From Prinsepia uniflora (taxonomy: Eukaryota; Streptophyta; Magnoliopsida; Rosales; Rosaceae), in contig CM064862.1 in assembly GCA_032719365.1 (NCBI GenBank), forward strand, positions 55,705,840-55,769,839: DNA of 64,000 nucleotides. Reading direction: 5' to 3'. Position 1 is the stretch's first letter, and each line of letters starts with the position of its first letter. Both the position numbers and the translations under genes were made by a program. The notes beneath the pieces are model-generated. The model searched no databases. It saw only the letters and a program-made list of their open reading frames with translations, and was not told the origin of the DNA. Shown here one piece after another: positions 9,120-20,807 of the stretch.

Positions 9120-11845
9120 TGACAGGACCCGTCCCCGAAGGACATAGATAACGGTGCCCAGTCTTGCTTCCGTCTGACAAGTCAACTGAAGTTCCAAAAT
9201 TACCCTAAAAGACTTGCCAAACAAGGGATAACTGCACCTGTGCCCACTCATACCTCCACCTCTCGAATAGCCTCGATCATCGCGCCACGACCTGAAGGGT
9301 CCATAAAACATAAAATGTGTGAGTGAACAAAACAAACTTTTATAAATACATTTACCAAAACACATTCTTACGCTCTAGTTTTCACAAACATGCATGCATA
9401 TCATAAAACATGAGTAATAGTGTGAAATCAATCAAGTATGAATAGTGGGCCGATAAAATCAAAACATGTTTTCCCATGGTCCGTAAAACTCATGTTCATC
9501 AAATCAGTTCATGATATAAAGTATCTGGACAAAAATATCAATAAATCGCAAATATCACCAATCCTCAATATCCAATCTCAATATCCAAGTAACCGTCACG
9601 ATATCAATACAACGCGTGCAAACTCGGGAGTCTCACGTCCGAGTACATCCCCCAGGATCTACGACGTCTGGGGTGATATCATCTCTAGGATCTACAACGT
9701 GTGGATGATATGATCATAATCTCACACTCCTGAGATTGAGCCTCCCTCAGAGCTACTCATCTCCAGGAAGTGGATCGTGACTACTCTAGGATCTAGATGT
9801 CTGGAGGAGACTATCAAATCACAGAGGATGGTACATATGGAACAGTCACCAAATCCAGTAATCTCATTTTAAAATCATTTATGTCTCAAATCAAATCAAA
9901 CACATTTCAATAGGATCTATGCCAGAGACATAGCTTTCACAAAGCAAGTTCCACAAATCAATCATAAAACAGTGTCCAGAATTCACTTTATAAATCAAAA
10001 CCATCAAATTCATCATACTCACATGTGACTCCAAATCCGAGTCAAAATCACTATCCAATTGGGTCTCAAGCCCAAAATATCATTTTCACGCAAATCCGTG
10101 TGATCGCGACCTCAGTTTCCATTTTCATATAAATCCATGAAATCAATCCTTGACTCATAACCCGAGTCAAAACATCATTTTTAATACTGGGCCTACGCCC
10201 AAAACATCAATTTCATAATTTCTCGAAAATCATGCTAAAAATAATATAATAATCAAGAAAATCGAGAAATCAACGGATTGAAACATCAATCATGCCAAAG
10301 CATATCAAATCATATAATAAAGCATTTAAATCATATATGCATGCATTACGGTTAGAAAACAACGTCCACTCACAGTCCGTCCTTGCTGTCGCCTCGATAT
10401 GCGTGCTATAAGCCTCCCCGGGCTCATCTGACCTCTTTGAGTCATCCTAACCTATCCAAATCATACCCAAGGTTACTACTAACCTATACAAGTCCATATT
10501 AAGAACCCTAAACTTTCCTGAAAAAGTCAACGTGTCCCTACACGTTTCCCGAGGTGAAAAACCTCAATTTGACCAACTTAATGATCTCCAATCGACCCGA
10601 AACCACCGCCATTGGATCCGAATCGTCGAAACCTTTTAAATGGTCCTAGTCCTACCTAAAAATATGCTCCCACGCGCTGGTCAAAGTTCTAGTCAAACGT
10701 TGACCAAAAAGTCAACAATAACGTCATCATGAACAGTAAGTCAACGGTCAACAAGTTAACGAGTCAACTCGCTGGTCAATGAGTCAACTCGTCGGCGACC
10801 GAGTCAACTCGTCGGAATTTCTCTCCAGAAAACTCCATTGATGCCCCAAACTTCAAACTTCGATATCTCACTCATTTCTTAACCAAATTCGACGTTCCTC
10901 CTATGTAAATCTATCTACTCGAGCTAAGGATTCCAAATATCAACCCAGAAATTTCAGAAAGTACTTGGATTTTAAGTTATGGCCCTTCAAAGTTTCGGCC
11001 AGAATTCCAATCATCATTCTGGCCACCTCCAACGTCCAAATCCGTCCCAAATTGCACCTACAAGCTCGTGAGAGCGCAAAGAACATCATCCTAAGCTTAG
11101 AATCGATCAACACCACCATTAGGTTCGTCTCAACATCCTCTCCAACTTTCATTCACAGGTCATAAGCAAAGGATGAAGATCAAGGGGGTTTGTAGAGAGT
11201 TTTTCTCATGGCTTCCTTCTCTCATGCTATGTTTTCTTTGTTTGTTCACGGTTCAAAGGAAAACTCAAAGAAGATGATGATTGATGATGATTAAGGATGA
11301 TGAGGAATGATTAAAAATGGATTAAAGGGAAACATGTTCCACAATTTAGGGCCTCAAAACAAGGGATGAGTGACACTCAAAGTGTCCATAATCATCAATC
11401 ACTGTTCAATATTTATTATTATTTTAATCAAAATTTCGGGACGAAAGTTTAACCGATTTCAGTCCCGTGACCATAACTTTCCTGTTCGATGTCCGATTTC
11501 GACGTGCCGCCTGTCTACGAACTCGTGACGTCCCGAACTACGTCATAGTCTTTGGCCAAAGTTTGTTTGACCATCCGAGTCAAAAGTCAGCATTTTGCCC
11601 TTACCTTCAAAATTACCAAAATGCCCCTCGCCTTCGCAGACCCTTAACTTTCACATCCGATCTCCGATTGACGCATGTCGTCTGTCTGCGGATTCAGCGT
11701 CTCGAGACCTACTTAACAGTCTCTTCGAAAAGTCCAAAAAGTGTTTCGATCAAAAATCAACTTACGACCCTTATGACCAGGGGAAAAATCGTCATTTCCT
11801 ACAAATTTTCCAAATTTTCCTTTTTCGAATTTCCGGGTCGTTACA
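9120..11845 (-). mobile_element. Element D 5' LTR, 2726 bp
   Basis: It runs from TGACAGGACCC (9120) to GGGTCGTTACA (11845) with the primer site adjoining on the left, which marks it as the 5' LTR of a minus-strand element. It carries an as-1-related block TGACGTCCCGAACTACGTCA (11526-11545), CATGCA motifs near 9389 and 10338, and CCACTCACA near 10366. An array near 9640-9830 repeats AGGATCTACAACGT-like text. Open frames crossing 11845 join two different LTRs and are not genes. Confidence 0.85.
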
Positions 11846-13431
11846 CCGAGCATCAACCATTTAGGAAACACCCCGACCTTTGGCTGCTTGGGAAACAAAC
11901 ACAATCACCCCAAGCTCCGGTCGTTTGGGTAATACCCCTAGCTTCAACCATCTGGGAACTCATCACAATCACAATGCAAACAGTCCGGGGACTATATCCC
12001 AAAAACTTTCAATATAATCCTTGACTTAAAACCAAGTCAAAATACCATTTTCAAACTCGGGCCTATCCCAAAACATTGTTTTTACCAATCTCGTAAAATG
12101 TGACCCAAAGCCGATTAAATAATCAATAAAATCAACACATAATCACATCGAATCATTCTGCAATCCATTGCAAAAATCATGCAATAAATCATGTAAATCA
12201 TTTAATGATGCATGCATATCAGTTTATAAAACAAATGCCCACTCACACATCGTCCAACCTGCTCGATTTCTGAGCTGCGCACTTTTCCATAAATTCCAGA
12301 AATCACGAATCATGTCAAAACCACCAATAAGAGTCACTAACACCTCAAGTAATATCATATTAAAATTCCCTAATTTTCGAAGATTAAAATACGTATTTAA
12401 AACAAAATATAGCACATCGGGCCCTCGAAACTATATCGAAACGATGTCCGATCGGCTCGAAACTTGTGCCAAAATGTTTGTTACATTGATTAGATTCAAC
12501 GTCGTTTTGAGTGAACCTCGAGAACTGTGACCATGCGCTGGCTACAATACCATTTTTACTGTTCATCCCGACGACCCGTTTGTTTGCAAAACAGATATTC
12601 AACCCGCGTGTTCGACCTGATCAAATCTCCTTCAATTCTATATCAATTTCCACGTTACCATCATTCAATAGCATCGTTATAACCCTAATTAAGGTTCCAT
12701 GAATTCAATTTCATGAGTTCTTCCTCGAAGTAATCCAACTCAACCTCAAACTTTCAAAAATGTCGCAGGGTTTGTTCTAGGTTGAATCTTATTCGAGTCC
12801 TTTCAATTTTTGGTTGGTTCTGTTCGTATTAATCAAGGTCTACAATTTCAAATTCGAAGTTTGGATATTTAAAATTTCCACGGGTTTGGGTTTCGGGTTC
12901 TCCTTATGTTTTCCCTCCCTTTCTTCTCTCGTTTTTCACTCAGTAATCCTCGCAATTGATCGAACGTCTCAATAAGAAAAGTTAGGTGGTTGTGTGTTTT
13001 GATCAACTTAATCAAGCCTCTGTTTCCCTTTTGTTTGTTGTACCATTCGAACCTCACGTCCACACACGTACACACGACTAACATGCCACTAATATGATAT
13101 TTACAAGTGACATGTGTCACTTAGAGAACTCGGTGAGTCATCAATTGGTTAAATCATCAAATTCTTGACCAAATTACAATTTTACCCTTTACCCACAAAA
13201 TTACGAAAATTCCCCTCGTCGTTTTAGACCCATAACCATCGCATCTGAACCCCGTTTTCAACATGCTGCCAATCTAAGGACTCAGCATCTCGAGACCTAC
13301 ACAACGGTTCTCACGGAAAGTCCAAAAGGTGTCCCCGAATAAAAAGTGAACTTTTGACCACCAGATTTACAAAACGTCATTTTACATTCCATCTTTCAAA
13401 AATAGATTTTTCTCATTTTCGGGGCATTACT
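11846..13431 (-). mobile_element. Element B left LTR, inner part
   Basis: The sequence resumes with CCGAGCATCAACCATTTAGG and matches the right LTR of B from 17620 through 20308, apart from insert G. It ends CGGGGCATTACT at 13431, a mutated version of the usual TCGTTACA, and is followed directly by the polypurine tract. It contains the palindrome core GTGACATGTGTCAC (near 13106) and a CATGCA pair near 12209. Confidence 0.8.
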
Positions 13432-13444
13432 ACCTACCCCCCTT
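13432..13444 (-). other. Polypurine tract of element B
   Basis: The minus strand reads AAGGGGGGTAGGT beside the LTR. It is preceded by a GAATTTCGGGGACAAAATT block like those before the tracts of H, K and L, so it primes plus-strand synthesis in this family. Confidence 0.8.
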
Positions 13445-13718
13445 AGGGAATTTTGTCCCCGAAATTCGAATATCTTTCCTCAAAAACCAAACATAGAAAG
13501 AATCTAACAACACAAGTGTATAATACACTTCATTTACAAACCATGTAACATCACAATCACTCTGAACCACTCTCTAGCGCTTTGTATGCTTCCTGTTGGG
13601 CAAGGGAAAATACTCGAGCATGTGGACCTGAAGCCCGACCATGTCCTCGCGGTTCACCTCCAGTTCTGTCAGCTCCTCTCTCACATGTGGTCTCAAAAGT
13701 CGAGGCTGTCCTCGAACC

Positions 13719-14265
13719 CTACTCTGTGGTACCGCTGCTTGTACCACTACTGCCTGGTCGGTATGGACAATTCCTCTTGATATGTCTAGTTTCCCCATAG
13801 AAATAACAACCAGCCGTGCTGAGTCGTCCAGGTCTACCACATTGCTCCCTATACGGTTGATTAGAAACTCTACTAGTTTGAGCAGAATCCTGAATGCCAT
13901 TTTTTTTCATTTCCATCATCATCCGGATTGAATCGAGATCTACCAGAAGGTCCAAAGCTAACATTACCCCTTTTTGGTGTTTCCTGACGCTCTCGATGTC
14001 GTCTAGAGCTCAATGATTGCTCACGAACAGGGAAACTGGCCTCCATTCGAATAGCAGCATCTGATAAATTTTAGAGGGTAGAATAAGATCCTACTATCAC
14101 AGCGGCCCGTATCTCATTCCTCTGTCCAAACTCAAATCTTTGACACTTATCTTCCTCATTTGCCACATACAATGGAGAAAAGTGAGATAAGTTCAAAAAT
14201 TTCTGCTCATAGTCGGCCACTGACATGTTCCCCTACAGCAGTTGTAGGAACTCAACCTCCTTAGC
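13719..14265 (-). pseudogene. Element B gag, C-terminal half with CCHC knuckle
   Basis: On the minus strand the frame opens with E-V-E-F-L-Q-L, a stop, then VADYEQKFLNL, YVANEEDKC and SDAAIRMEA. These match the gag of L residue for residue in the same order. It ends with the knuckle CYFYGETRHIKRNC at about 13790-13750; the second cysteine of C-x2-C-x4-H-x4-C is replaced by tyrosine. The N-terminal half of gag and the primer site are deleted at 14266-14271, where LTR sequence begins abruptly. Only about 275 bp separate the gag end from the polypurine tract, so no pol was present in this copy. Confidence 0.8.
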
Positions 14266-14970
14266 ATTACGGGGACTTTGATAACCGTGCATGTTCCTCC
14301 TCCCATCTAAAAAGTCAAAAGTTCGAAAAACACCCTCAGCACCTGTCAGACAAGGGATGACTGTACTGCTTTCCGTTTATGCCTCAGCCTCTTAATCAGC
14401 CCCGAACTTTGTGCCACTGCGTGGAGGGTCAATAAAAAAACAAACGTGTGAGTGGACAAAAATAACATCATTTGAAAATACATTTCAAAATGAATCACTT
14501 TACCCTCCATTTATAAAACATGCATGCATAGAGTAAAACATATGAACAACCAGCTATCATGCCAAATCACATGAAAATCATCAAACTAGTCACAAGGACC
14601 ATCAACAACATTACTCGTCACTAGTACTTAAATATCAAGCATAATAATTAAACAGTACTACTCCCAAATGTACAGTCAATCACACAATTACATTAGCGCT
14701 ATGCGTAGGTAACTAACAATAAGTCAATAACCCCGAGCATCAGCCATCTGGGAACACCCTGAGCTTCGGCTGCCTAGGAACACAGATATACTGTAACGAC
14801 CCGTCCTAAATTTCTAGATTAGATTAGTGACTAATCACGATTAGTGAGGCTAATCGGTGATTAGTTAGGCAAAATCGGACAAACGATGCGAAATGATTGT
14901 TTTGCCCTTGGGCGTGGGCAAAATGCTGACTTTTCATTCGGGTGGTCAAACGGACTTTGACCGATGACCG

Positions 14971-14990
14971 TGACGTAGTTCGTGACGTCA
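14971..14990 (+). promoter_or_regulatory. as-1-like double TGACG site in LTR F
   Basis: This is an identical 20-mer to that in LTR E, with TGACG starts 12 bp apart. Immediately upstream, GGTCAAACGGACTTTGACC (14944-14962) is a perfect inverted pair of W-box cores (TTGAC). Confidence 0.6.
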
Positions 14991-16277
14991 CGAGTTCATA
15001 GACAGGTGGCACGTTCAATTCCGACGTTAGAGGAGGAAGTTATGACGTTCGGAAGTTTAGGGGCATTTTAGTAATTTTGGTTCAAAGGGTCAAAATGTTG
15101 ACTTTTTGACCGGGATGTCCGATGGCCGAGGGCCAAGGACCATTATGTAGATAAGGACGATACGAATCCGTAGACAAGAGGCACGTCGAATTCGGAAGTT
15201 TGACGGCGAAGTTACGGTTCACGGAAGTTCGAGTGCACTATTGCACAAATTACGAAATGAGTTAACTTTTGGACTCTAGTGGGGCCCAGATATTTTATGG
15301 AGGCCCAATGGATGAGTGACAAGTGTCACCCATCCATTGCCCAGGGAAATTGTATTCATGCAATGACCATTTCCCTTTTCCTTCACAACACAAGCCGATC
15401 TCAAACACACCCACCATTCTCCCATCCGTGCAAACCAAAACCCATCCACTATTCACCCATGACCAGGCAGAGGACCAGGGAGACTGAGGAGGTTTCTGGA
15501 CGGCCTGAACCGCCGTCCACGGCGGCTGGAAGGAGGAAGAACCCGTGAGGTTCACGGTAAGTCCATTTTGATCCATTTTTCCATTTTTGTTGTTATGGTT
15601 GGTTTTTAATGGTTTTAATGAGTCCATTAGGTTGCTAGGGACATGTTAGGAAGGTTTAAGGAAGCTTGGGATGGCTGGGCAGCCATGGGAGAGTTTTGGG
15701 AACTTTGAACCGTTTGGTTCAAAATCGAACCATGGGTTTAGGCGGTTTTTAGGTTGTTTTAAGGATTGGAATGGATAGAAAACACCAAAATAGGATGAAA
15801 GGAACCAAAAAGGAAGAACTAGGATGAAAAATGGGGGTGTCTAGGGCTGTGAACCGGTCACGCCGGTCCAGTTGGACCGGCCAAACCAAGTGAACCGGCC
15901 AGGAACAGTAAAACCGGTCTGCTGGTGGTTAGTGTCGATGAACAGTGTTTTCGACTTTCTAGGGGCTCGTGAGGACGCGTGGGCCATAATTTGGGAAAGT
16001 GTTCAACACGTGAAATCTTCTATTCGATGTAACGAACATTTTGGGACTGGTTTCGTGTCGATCGGACACCGTCTCGATATGTTTCGGGGCATCAGAAGGT
16101 TTAGGGTCGGTTTAAAAATAGTTAAAAGTTTGGGAAAATTACGGGGCTTTGGTAGGAGGTTAATTAAGTAGTTAGTAACCTTATTTTAAAATTTGGACAG
16201 GTTTGGGAGTCCCGATAATGGTGATCGGCTCGGGGAGCCAAATGGCACGCAAATCGAGACGGCAGCTCAGACGGTCT

Positions 16278-17434
16278 GTGAGTGGACCTTGTTTTCTAAA
16301 TTGGTGCATGCATAAATGTTTATTATATGTTTTATTACATGTTTGATTATGCCAAGGGTGCATTTGTATGTGGTTATGTATAAGCACGTATTTCGAGGTT
16401 TCGGCCTTATACGGTGCTTATACGGGTCTGTATTTCTTTATTGGTTTTAATGAAATGGTTTTGGATTTCTAAAAGGATAAACTCGGGTATGAAACCCATT
16501 TGGTTTTGTCTCGGGCATATGACCTCAGATATCGGGCACGGTGCCCAGCTCATGTCCTATGTTCGGGCACGAGACCCAGGTTACTTTACGGTTTTGATTT
16601 CAGGTCAGGAAACCTTAAATGGATTTCCCGGTTCATGACGGTTTATGGGAACCGGCATTAACCCTTTTTATGGTATCGTGGTACATGACGGTTTATGGGA
16701 ACTGACATGAACCCTTGTTGGTCCTTACGGTACATGACGGTTTATGAGAACCGGCATGTTACCTGGTTATGTTATTACGGTACATGACGGTTTATGGGAA
16801 CCGGCATGAACCCTTGTTGGATATTATAGATCATGACGGTTCAGGGGAACCGGACATGGATATTATGTTATGTATATATATGTTCATCTACCTTCCTTTA
16901 CTTCTATTATCTCCTCCGGGGAGGGTCGTTGGCCTGGGTGGACCCCAGAGTAGTCACGGAGCACCGACTGAGTGGAGTCACCCCCTAGTTGGGTTCCTTA
17001 CTCTCAGGAAGGCTAAGGTTACTATTACCTCGGGTAGGGCCAGTGGTCTACGGACATTGACCTTGACTTTGAGAAGACTCGGATTGAGACCCGAGTAGCA
17101 CGCGCGTAGCTTTGGAAACCGTGACAGGATTGGTTGTGTGAATTATATGTATATATGATGTATGCTATATGAGATATATGATATGATGTATGATGTGCGT
17201 TTACACAAGTTTTGGGCAGTGGCCCTTATGGTTAGTTTCTTATGATTTGGGCTGAGTCCCTTATGGATTTGGGCAGTGGCCCGTGTACTTGATTTCATTA
17301 TGGTTTTCTGGATAAATGGTTTTCGAATGCATGCATGCTTTTTAGTGAAGGGTACAAATGTCTTCTCGTCAAAATGTTTTTATAAACTCGTGTTTTGTCC
17401 ACTCACATCTTTTAATGTTTTGACTGCCCTTCAG
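16278..17434 (+). other. Putative leader intron within LTR F (hypothesis)
   Basis: The donor-like GTGAGT starts at 16278, branch-like CCACTCAC lies at 17399-17406 and the acceptor-like TGCCCTTCAG ends at 17434. TGTGAGTGGAC (16277-16287) and GTCCACTCACA (17397-17407) are exact reverse complements. Confidence 0.35.
16632..16860. repeat. Tandem array in LTR F, five units of about 50 bp
   Basis: CATGACGGTTTATGGGAACC recurs at about 50-bp intervals (near 16633, 16683, 16732, 16782 and 16832), each followed by GGCATGAACCC-like text. LTR E carries diverged copies of the same unit near 7731-7890. Confidence 0.88.
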
Positions 17435-17975
17435 GTTGACAATGGATGTGGACTGTAGCAGAGACCGAGATATCACATACCTCCTCCGGATCCTGGCGTA
17501 CTCTGATAGCCCGGGAGGGCAAAGGTCGGAAATATCCCTTGTTTGACACTTCGTGTCAGACGGGAGCAGGGTCATCCCGTACTAATCCCGGAGGGATTGG
17601 GATGGGTCCTGTCATATACCCTGAGCATCAGCCGTTTGGGAAACACCTCGAGCTTCGGTTGCTTGGGAAACAAAGACAATCATCCCAAGCTCCAAGCATA
17701 TGGGAAATGCCCCTAGCTTCGACCGTCTGGGATCTCATCACAATCACAATGCAAACTGGTAAGGGACAAGTCCCCGAAAATGGCGCCAAAAACTTGATAG
17801 AAGATTTATCAACCAAGAGATTATGAATGATAAACTCCTATGTGTAATACTTTGCAAGTCACAAAATCGTATCACGAGTATAGTAGGTTTGCAAAGGTCG
17901 ATCCCTCGAGGACTTGTTCAACGTGAATCCACTTAGTTTGGAATGAAACAACTTGAGAAAAAGTATGAAAACATT

Positions 17976-17997
17976 GGGGGGGGGGGGGGGGGGGGGG
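17976..17997 (+). repeat. Poly-G run of 22
   Basis: This is an uninterrupted run of G inside insert G. A run of 11 C lies at 18393-18403. Long G runs are prone to length errors, so the true length is uncertain. Confidence 0.85.
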
Positions 17998-18496
17998 AAG
18001 GGTTGAGTGATGATTAGAACGAAATTGAATGATGAAAACAAGTGCAAAATGATGAAAAACTTGATTTCAAAGTTGATTCGATGATTAGGACGAATTAGGA
18101 CATGTTATCGACCTTTACCAATTATAGTTCTCCTTAGATTTCGTTAATTAGATTAATTATGCATGTATCTGAATTAAGTGCCCATGCAAGGAGTCCGGCT
18201 AAGGCTCACCCCACACATATTATCTTCTCTTAGATTGCATGTTTTAAGCGTGATGTGCCCGCCCTTAAACAGCTATTACCGATGGTTCGTGAAAATGCAT
18301 GAAACATAAAGAAGATTTAATGACACTACACTGTCCCTAGAAAAGTGATATGCAATTCTAAGGAGTCATGAGTTTAGATTACGCATAAGAGTCCCCCCCC
18401 CCCTTTAAACATGATGCTACAAATTATAGGGTGAACACAAACATCGAGGTGATCCGTCAAGCAATTACATCAACAATTATACACAAAATTTCTGCC

Positions 18497-18699
18497 GATT
18501 TGACCACCCGAACTACGTCATAGTCATTGGTCAAAGTCCATTTGACCACCTGAACGAAAAGTCAACGTTTTGCCCACGCCCAGGGGCAAAATGGTCATTT
18601 TGCATCGTTCGACCGATTTCGTCCAACTAATCACGGATTAACCTCACTTAGCGTGATTAGTCACTAATCTAATCCAGGAATTCGGGACGGGTCGTTACA
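18497..18699 (-). mobile_element. Terminal fragment of an LTR inside G
   Basis: About 200 bp match the outer end of the E/F type LTR in reverse: GAACTACGTCATAGTCATTGG, the GGGGCAAAATGGTCATTTTG block, TAGTCACTAATCTAATCC and the terminus GGGACGGGTCGTTACA at 18699. The left end is cut, and no target duplication is seen (right flank TGATG). Confidence 0.75.
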
Positions 18700-20308
18700 T
18701 GATGTGATCCTTTGTGAGTCCTTGCTGGGTTCTTGAAGATCTAGCCTTGGAAAGATCACATTTCATTGCAAAACATGATTTAAACCTCAACTAAGCAATT
18801 TGTACAAATATCACAAAAGATATCATTTTCTCCTATTGTTTGAATGATTATAAACAAAAGATAAGTAAAAGGGATTAGAAATATCATTAAATAATGTTGA
18901 CTTGGTGACTTATCATATTATATGCCAAAACCTTTCGATATAATCCTTAACTTAAAACCAAGTCAAAACACCATTTTCAAACCCGAGCCTAGCCCAAAAC
19001 CTCTTTTTTACCATTCTCATAAAACATGCACCAAAATCGATTAAATAATCCATAAAATCAACACAGAATCACATCGAATCATTATACAATTCATTGCAAA
19101 AATCATGCAATCAATCATGTGAAACATTTAACGATGCATGCATATCAGTTTATAAACCAAACGCCCACTCACACACCGTCCAAGCTGCTCAATTTCCGAG
19201 CTGCGCACTTTTCAGTAAATTCCAGGAATCACGAATCATGTCAAAACCATCACTAAGAGTCATTAACACCTCAATTAATGTCATATTAAAATCCCCTAGT
19301 TTTTCAGGATTAAAATACGTATTTAAAAAGAAACATAACACTTCCAACCCTCAAAACTATATCGAAACAATGTCTGATCGACTCAAAACCTGTGCTAAAA
19401 TATTCGTTACATTGATTAGATTTAAAGTCATGTTGATCGTACCTCGAGAACAATGACTACGCGCCCTCACGAGCCACCGCAAGCGACTGCGCGTGAAACC
19501 CACGCGCCAGCTACAGTACCCTTGTTACTATTCATCCCTACAACCCGTTTGTCTGCAAAATGGGTATTCAACCCGTGTGTTCGACCCGATCAAATCTCTT
19601 TCAATTATGTATCAATTTCCACGTTTTAATCATTCAATAGCATCGTTATAACCCTAATTAAGGTCCCATGAATTCAATTTCACGAATTCTTACCTCGAAG
19701 TAATCCAACTCAACCTCGAACTTTCAAAAATGTCGCAGGGTCTGTTCTAGGTTGAATCTCAGTCGAGTCCCTTCGATTTTTGGTTGGTTCTGTTAGTTTT
19801 TCTTCTTGTTTTTCACTCTTTAATCCTTTCAATTGATTGAACGTCTCAATAAGCAAAGATGGGTGGTTGTGTGTTTTGATCAACTTGATCAAGCCTCTAT
19901 TTCCCTTTTGTTTGTTGTACAATTCGAACCTCACATTAACACACGTACACAAGGCTAACAGGCCACTAATCTGATATTTACAAGTGACATGTGTCACTTA
20001 GAGAACTAGGTGAGTCATCAATTGGTTGAATCATCAAATTCTTAACCAAATTACCATTTTACCCTTTTACCCACAAAATTACCAAAATGCCCCTTGTCAT
20101 TTTAAACTCGTAACCATCGCATTCGAACTCTGTTTTCAATAGGTCGTCTGTCTACGGACTCAGCATCTCGAGACTTACACAACGGTCCTCACGGAAAGTC
20201 CAAAAATTGTCCCGAACAATAAGTCAAATTTTGACCACCACATTTACAAAACGCCATTTTACATTCCAACTGTCAAATGTACATTTCTCGAATATCCAGG
20301 GCTTTACA

Positions 20309-20700
20309 TGTCTGAATTATGTAGCACTTGTTGTTGTAGCAGGTTCATCAACATGATAGTGGAATGGGCCTGGTGGTACAATCAAAGTTTCCTGGACAAG
20401 ATTATCAAAGCAAAGGTAAGTTTTTCTAAGTCAATGTACTTGGTTTCGGCATCTTGTAGGGCTCGGCTGACGTGGTACATCATGTGCTTGGCCTCTTCTG
20501 TATTTTGGATTAGCATTGAGCTGACTGTAGAGGTGGAAACAGACAAGTACATAGCCAGTGGTTCGCCCTTCTCAAGTCTAGCCAACAATGGTGCTTTGCT
20601 CATGTAGTCCTTCAACTGGATGAAAGATTTCGTGCATTCTTCGATCCAAGTAATGTGTTTTTACTTGGTTTTGAGAGCTTTGAAGAAGATGACGCACTTG
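20309..20700 (-). pseudogene. Element T RNase H domain, N-terminal part
   Basis: On the minus strand the frame running from 21083 continues through the connection domain (S-R-F-I-L-N-A-T-N-K-C-V-I-F-F-K-A-L) into IQLKDYMSKAPLLARL, LAMYLSVSTS and ALQDAETKYIDLEKLTFA. These follow the Tat-clade RNase H order. Stops interrupt the connection segment and the end. At 20309 the domain is cut by element B and continues at 4054. Confidence 0.82.
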
Positions 20701-20807
20701 TTAGTGGCATTCAAGATGAACCGGGATAGTGCCGCCACTGGGCTAGTTAGGCTCTAGATGTCCTTTTGTGTCCAAGGGGGTTTAATGACCAAGAGGGCCT
20801 GGATCTT

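Larger units (their letters stand above)
4240..11845 (-). mobile_element. Element D: truncated Tekay/Del-like element inside the left LTR of B
   Basis: The 5' LTR lies on the right (9120-11845), the primer site at 9105-9116, and the internal region runs leftwards to 4240 with solo LTR E inside it. The internal sequence is collinear with element J: gag start, long non-coding spacer with repeated GACTC/GAGTC blocks, then protease and linker. The rest of pol, the polypurine tract and the 3' LTR are gone. The LTR of B resumes at 11846 with CCGAG, which would be one copy of the target duplication; the other is lost in the deletion. Confidence 0.75.
14792..17614 (+). mobile_element. Solo LTR F, 2823 bp
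   Basis: It starts TGTAACGACCCGTCC (14792) and ends GGGTCCTGTCA (17614) with TATAC on both sides (14787-14791 and 17615-17619). It is close to LTR E in organisation and much of its sequence. It has an as-1-like site (14971-14990), paired W-boxes (14944-14962), a palindrome (15309-15336), the central block (16028-16080), donor-like GTGAGT (16278), a 50-bp array (16632-16860), acceptor-like AG (17434) and a stem-loop (17540-17562). It interrupts the right LTR of B. Confidence 0.93.
17770..18925. mobile_element. Insert G: unclassified interspersed repeat inside the right LTR of B
   Basis: Comparison with the left LTR of B (around 11965-12010) shows about 1.15 kb of extra sequence here. It starts near GAAAATGGCGCCAAAAACTTG and ends near GACTTGGTGACTTATCAT. 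It contains a 22-base G run, an 11-base C run and an embedded LTR end (18497-18699). I recognise no domain, terminal repeat or clear target duplication. The TGGCGCC near the left end could be a primer-site-like relic of an LTR element, but that is speculative. Confidence 0.55.
4060..20308 (-). mobile_element. Element B: gag-only Tekay/Del-like element, interrupted by D, E, F and G
   Basis: The left terminus is TGACAGGACCC at 4060 and the right terminus GCTTTACA ends at 20308; both flanks carry TGTCT (4055-4059 and 20309-20313). Left (3') LTR: 4060-4239 plus 11846-13431. Internal: 13432-14271. Right (5') LTR: 14272-14791, 17620-17769 and 18926-20308. Removing the insertions leaves an LTR of about 2.1 kb. 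The internal region keeps only a polypurine tract and a partial gag; primer site, gag N-terminus and the first bases of the right LTR are deleted. It sits in the RNase H region of T. Confidence 0.85.
14272..20308 (-). mobile_element. Element B right (5') LTR, interrupted by F and G
   Basis: The parts are 14272-14791, 17620-17769 and 18926-20308. The outermost 15-20 bp beside gag are missing. The repeat text CCGAGCATCAGCCATCTGGGAA / GAGCTTCGGCTGCC spans the F insertion point, and the copy of TATAC restored by removing F makes the array continuous. The LTR ends GGGCTTTACA at 20308, followed by the TGTCT duplication. No as-1 block is present at this end. Confidence 0.8.

Noticed and set aside
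11467..12024. 185-codon open frame on the plus strand
   Set aside because: It crosses the exact end of LTR D at 11845 into LTR B, so it is an accident of insertion.
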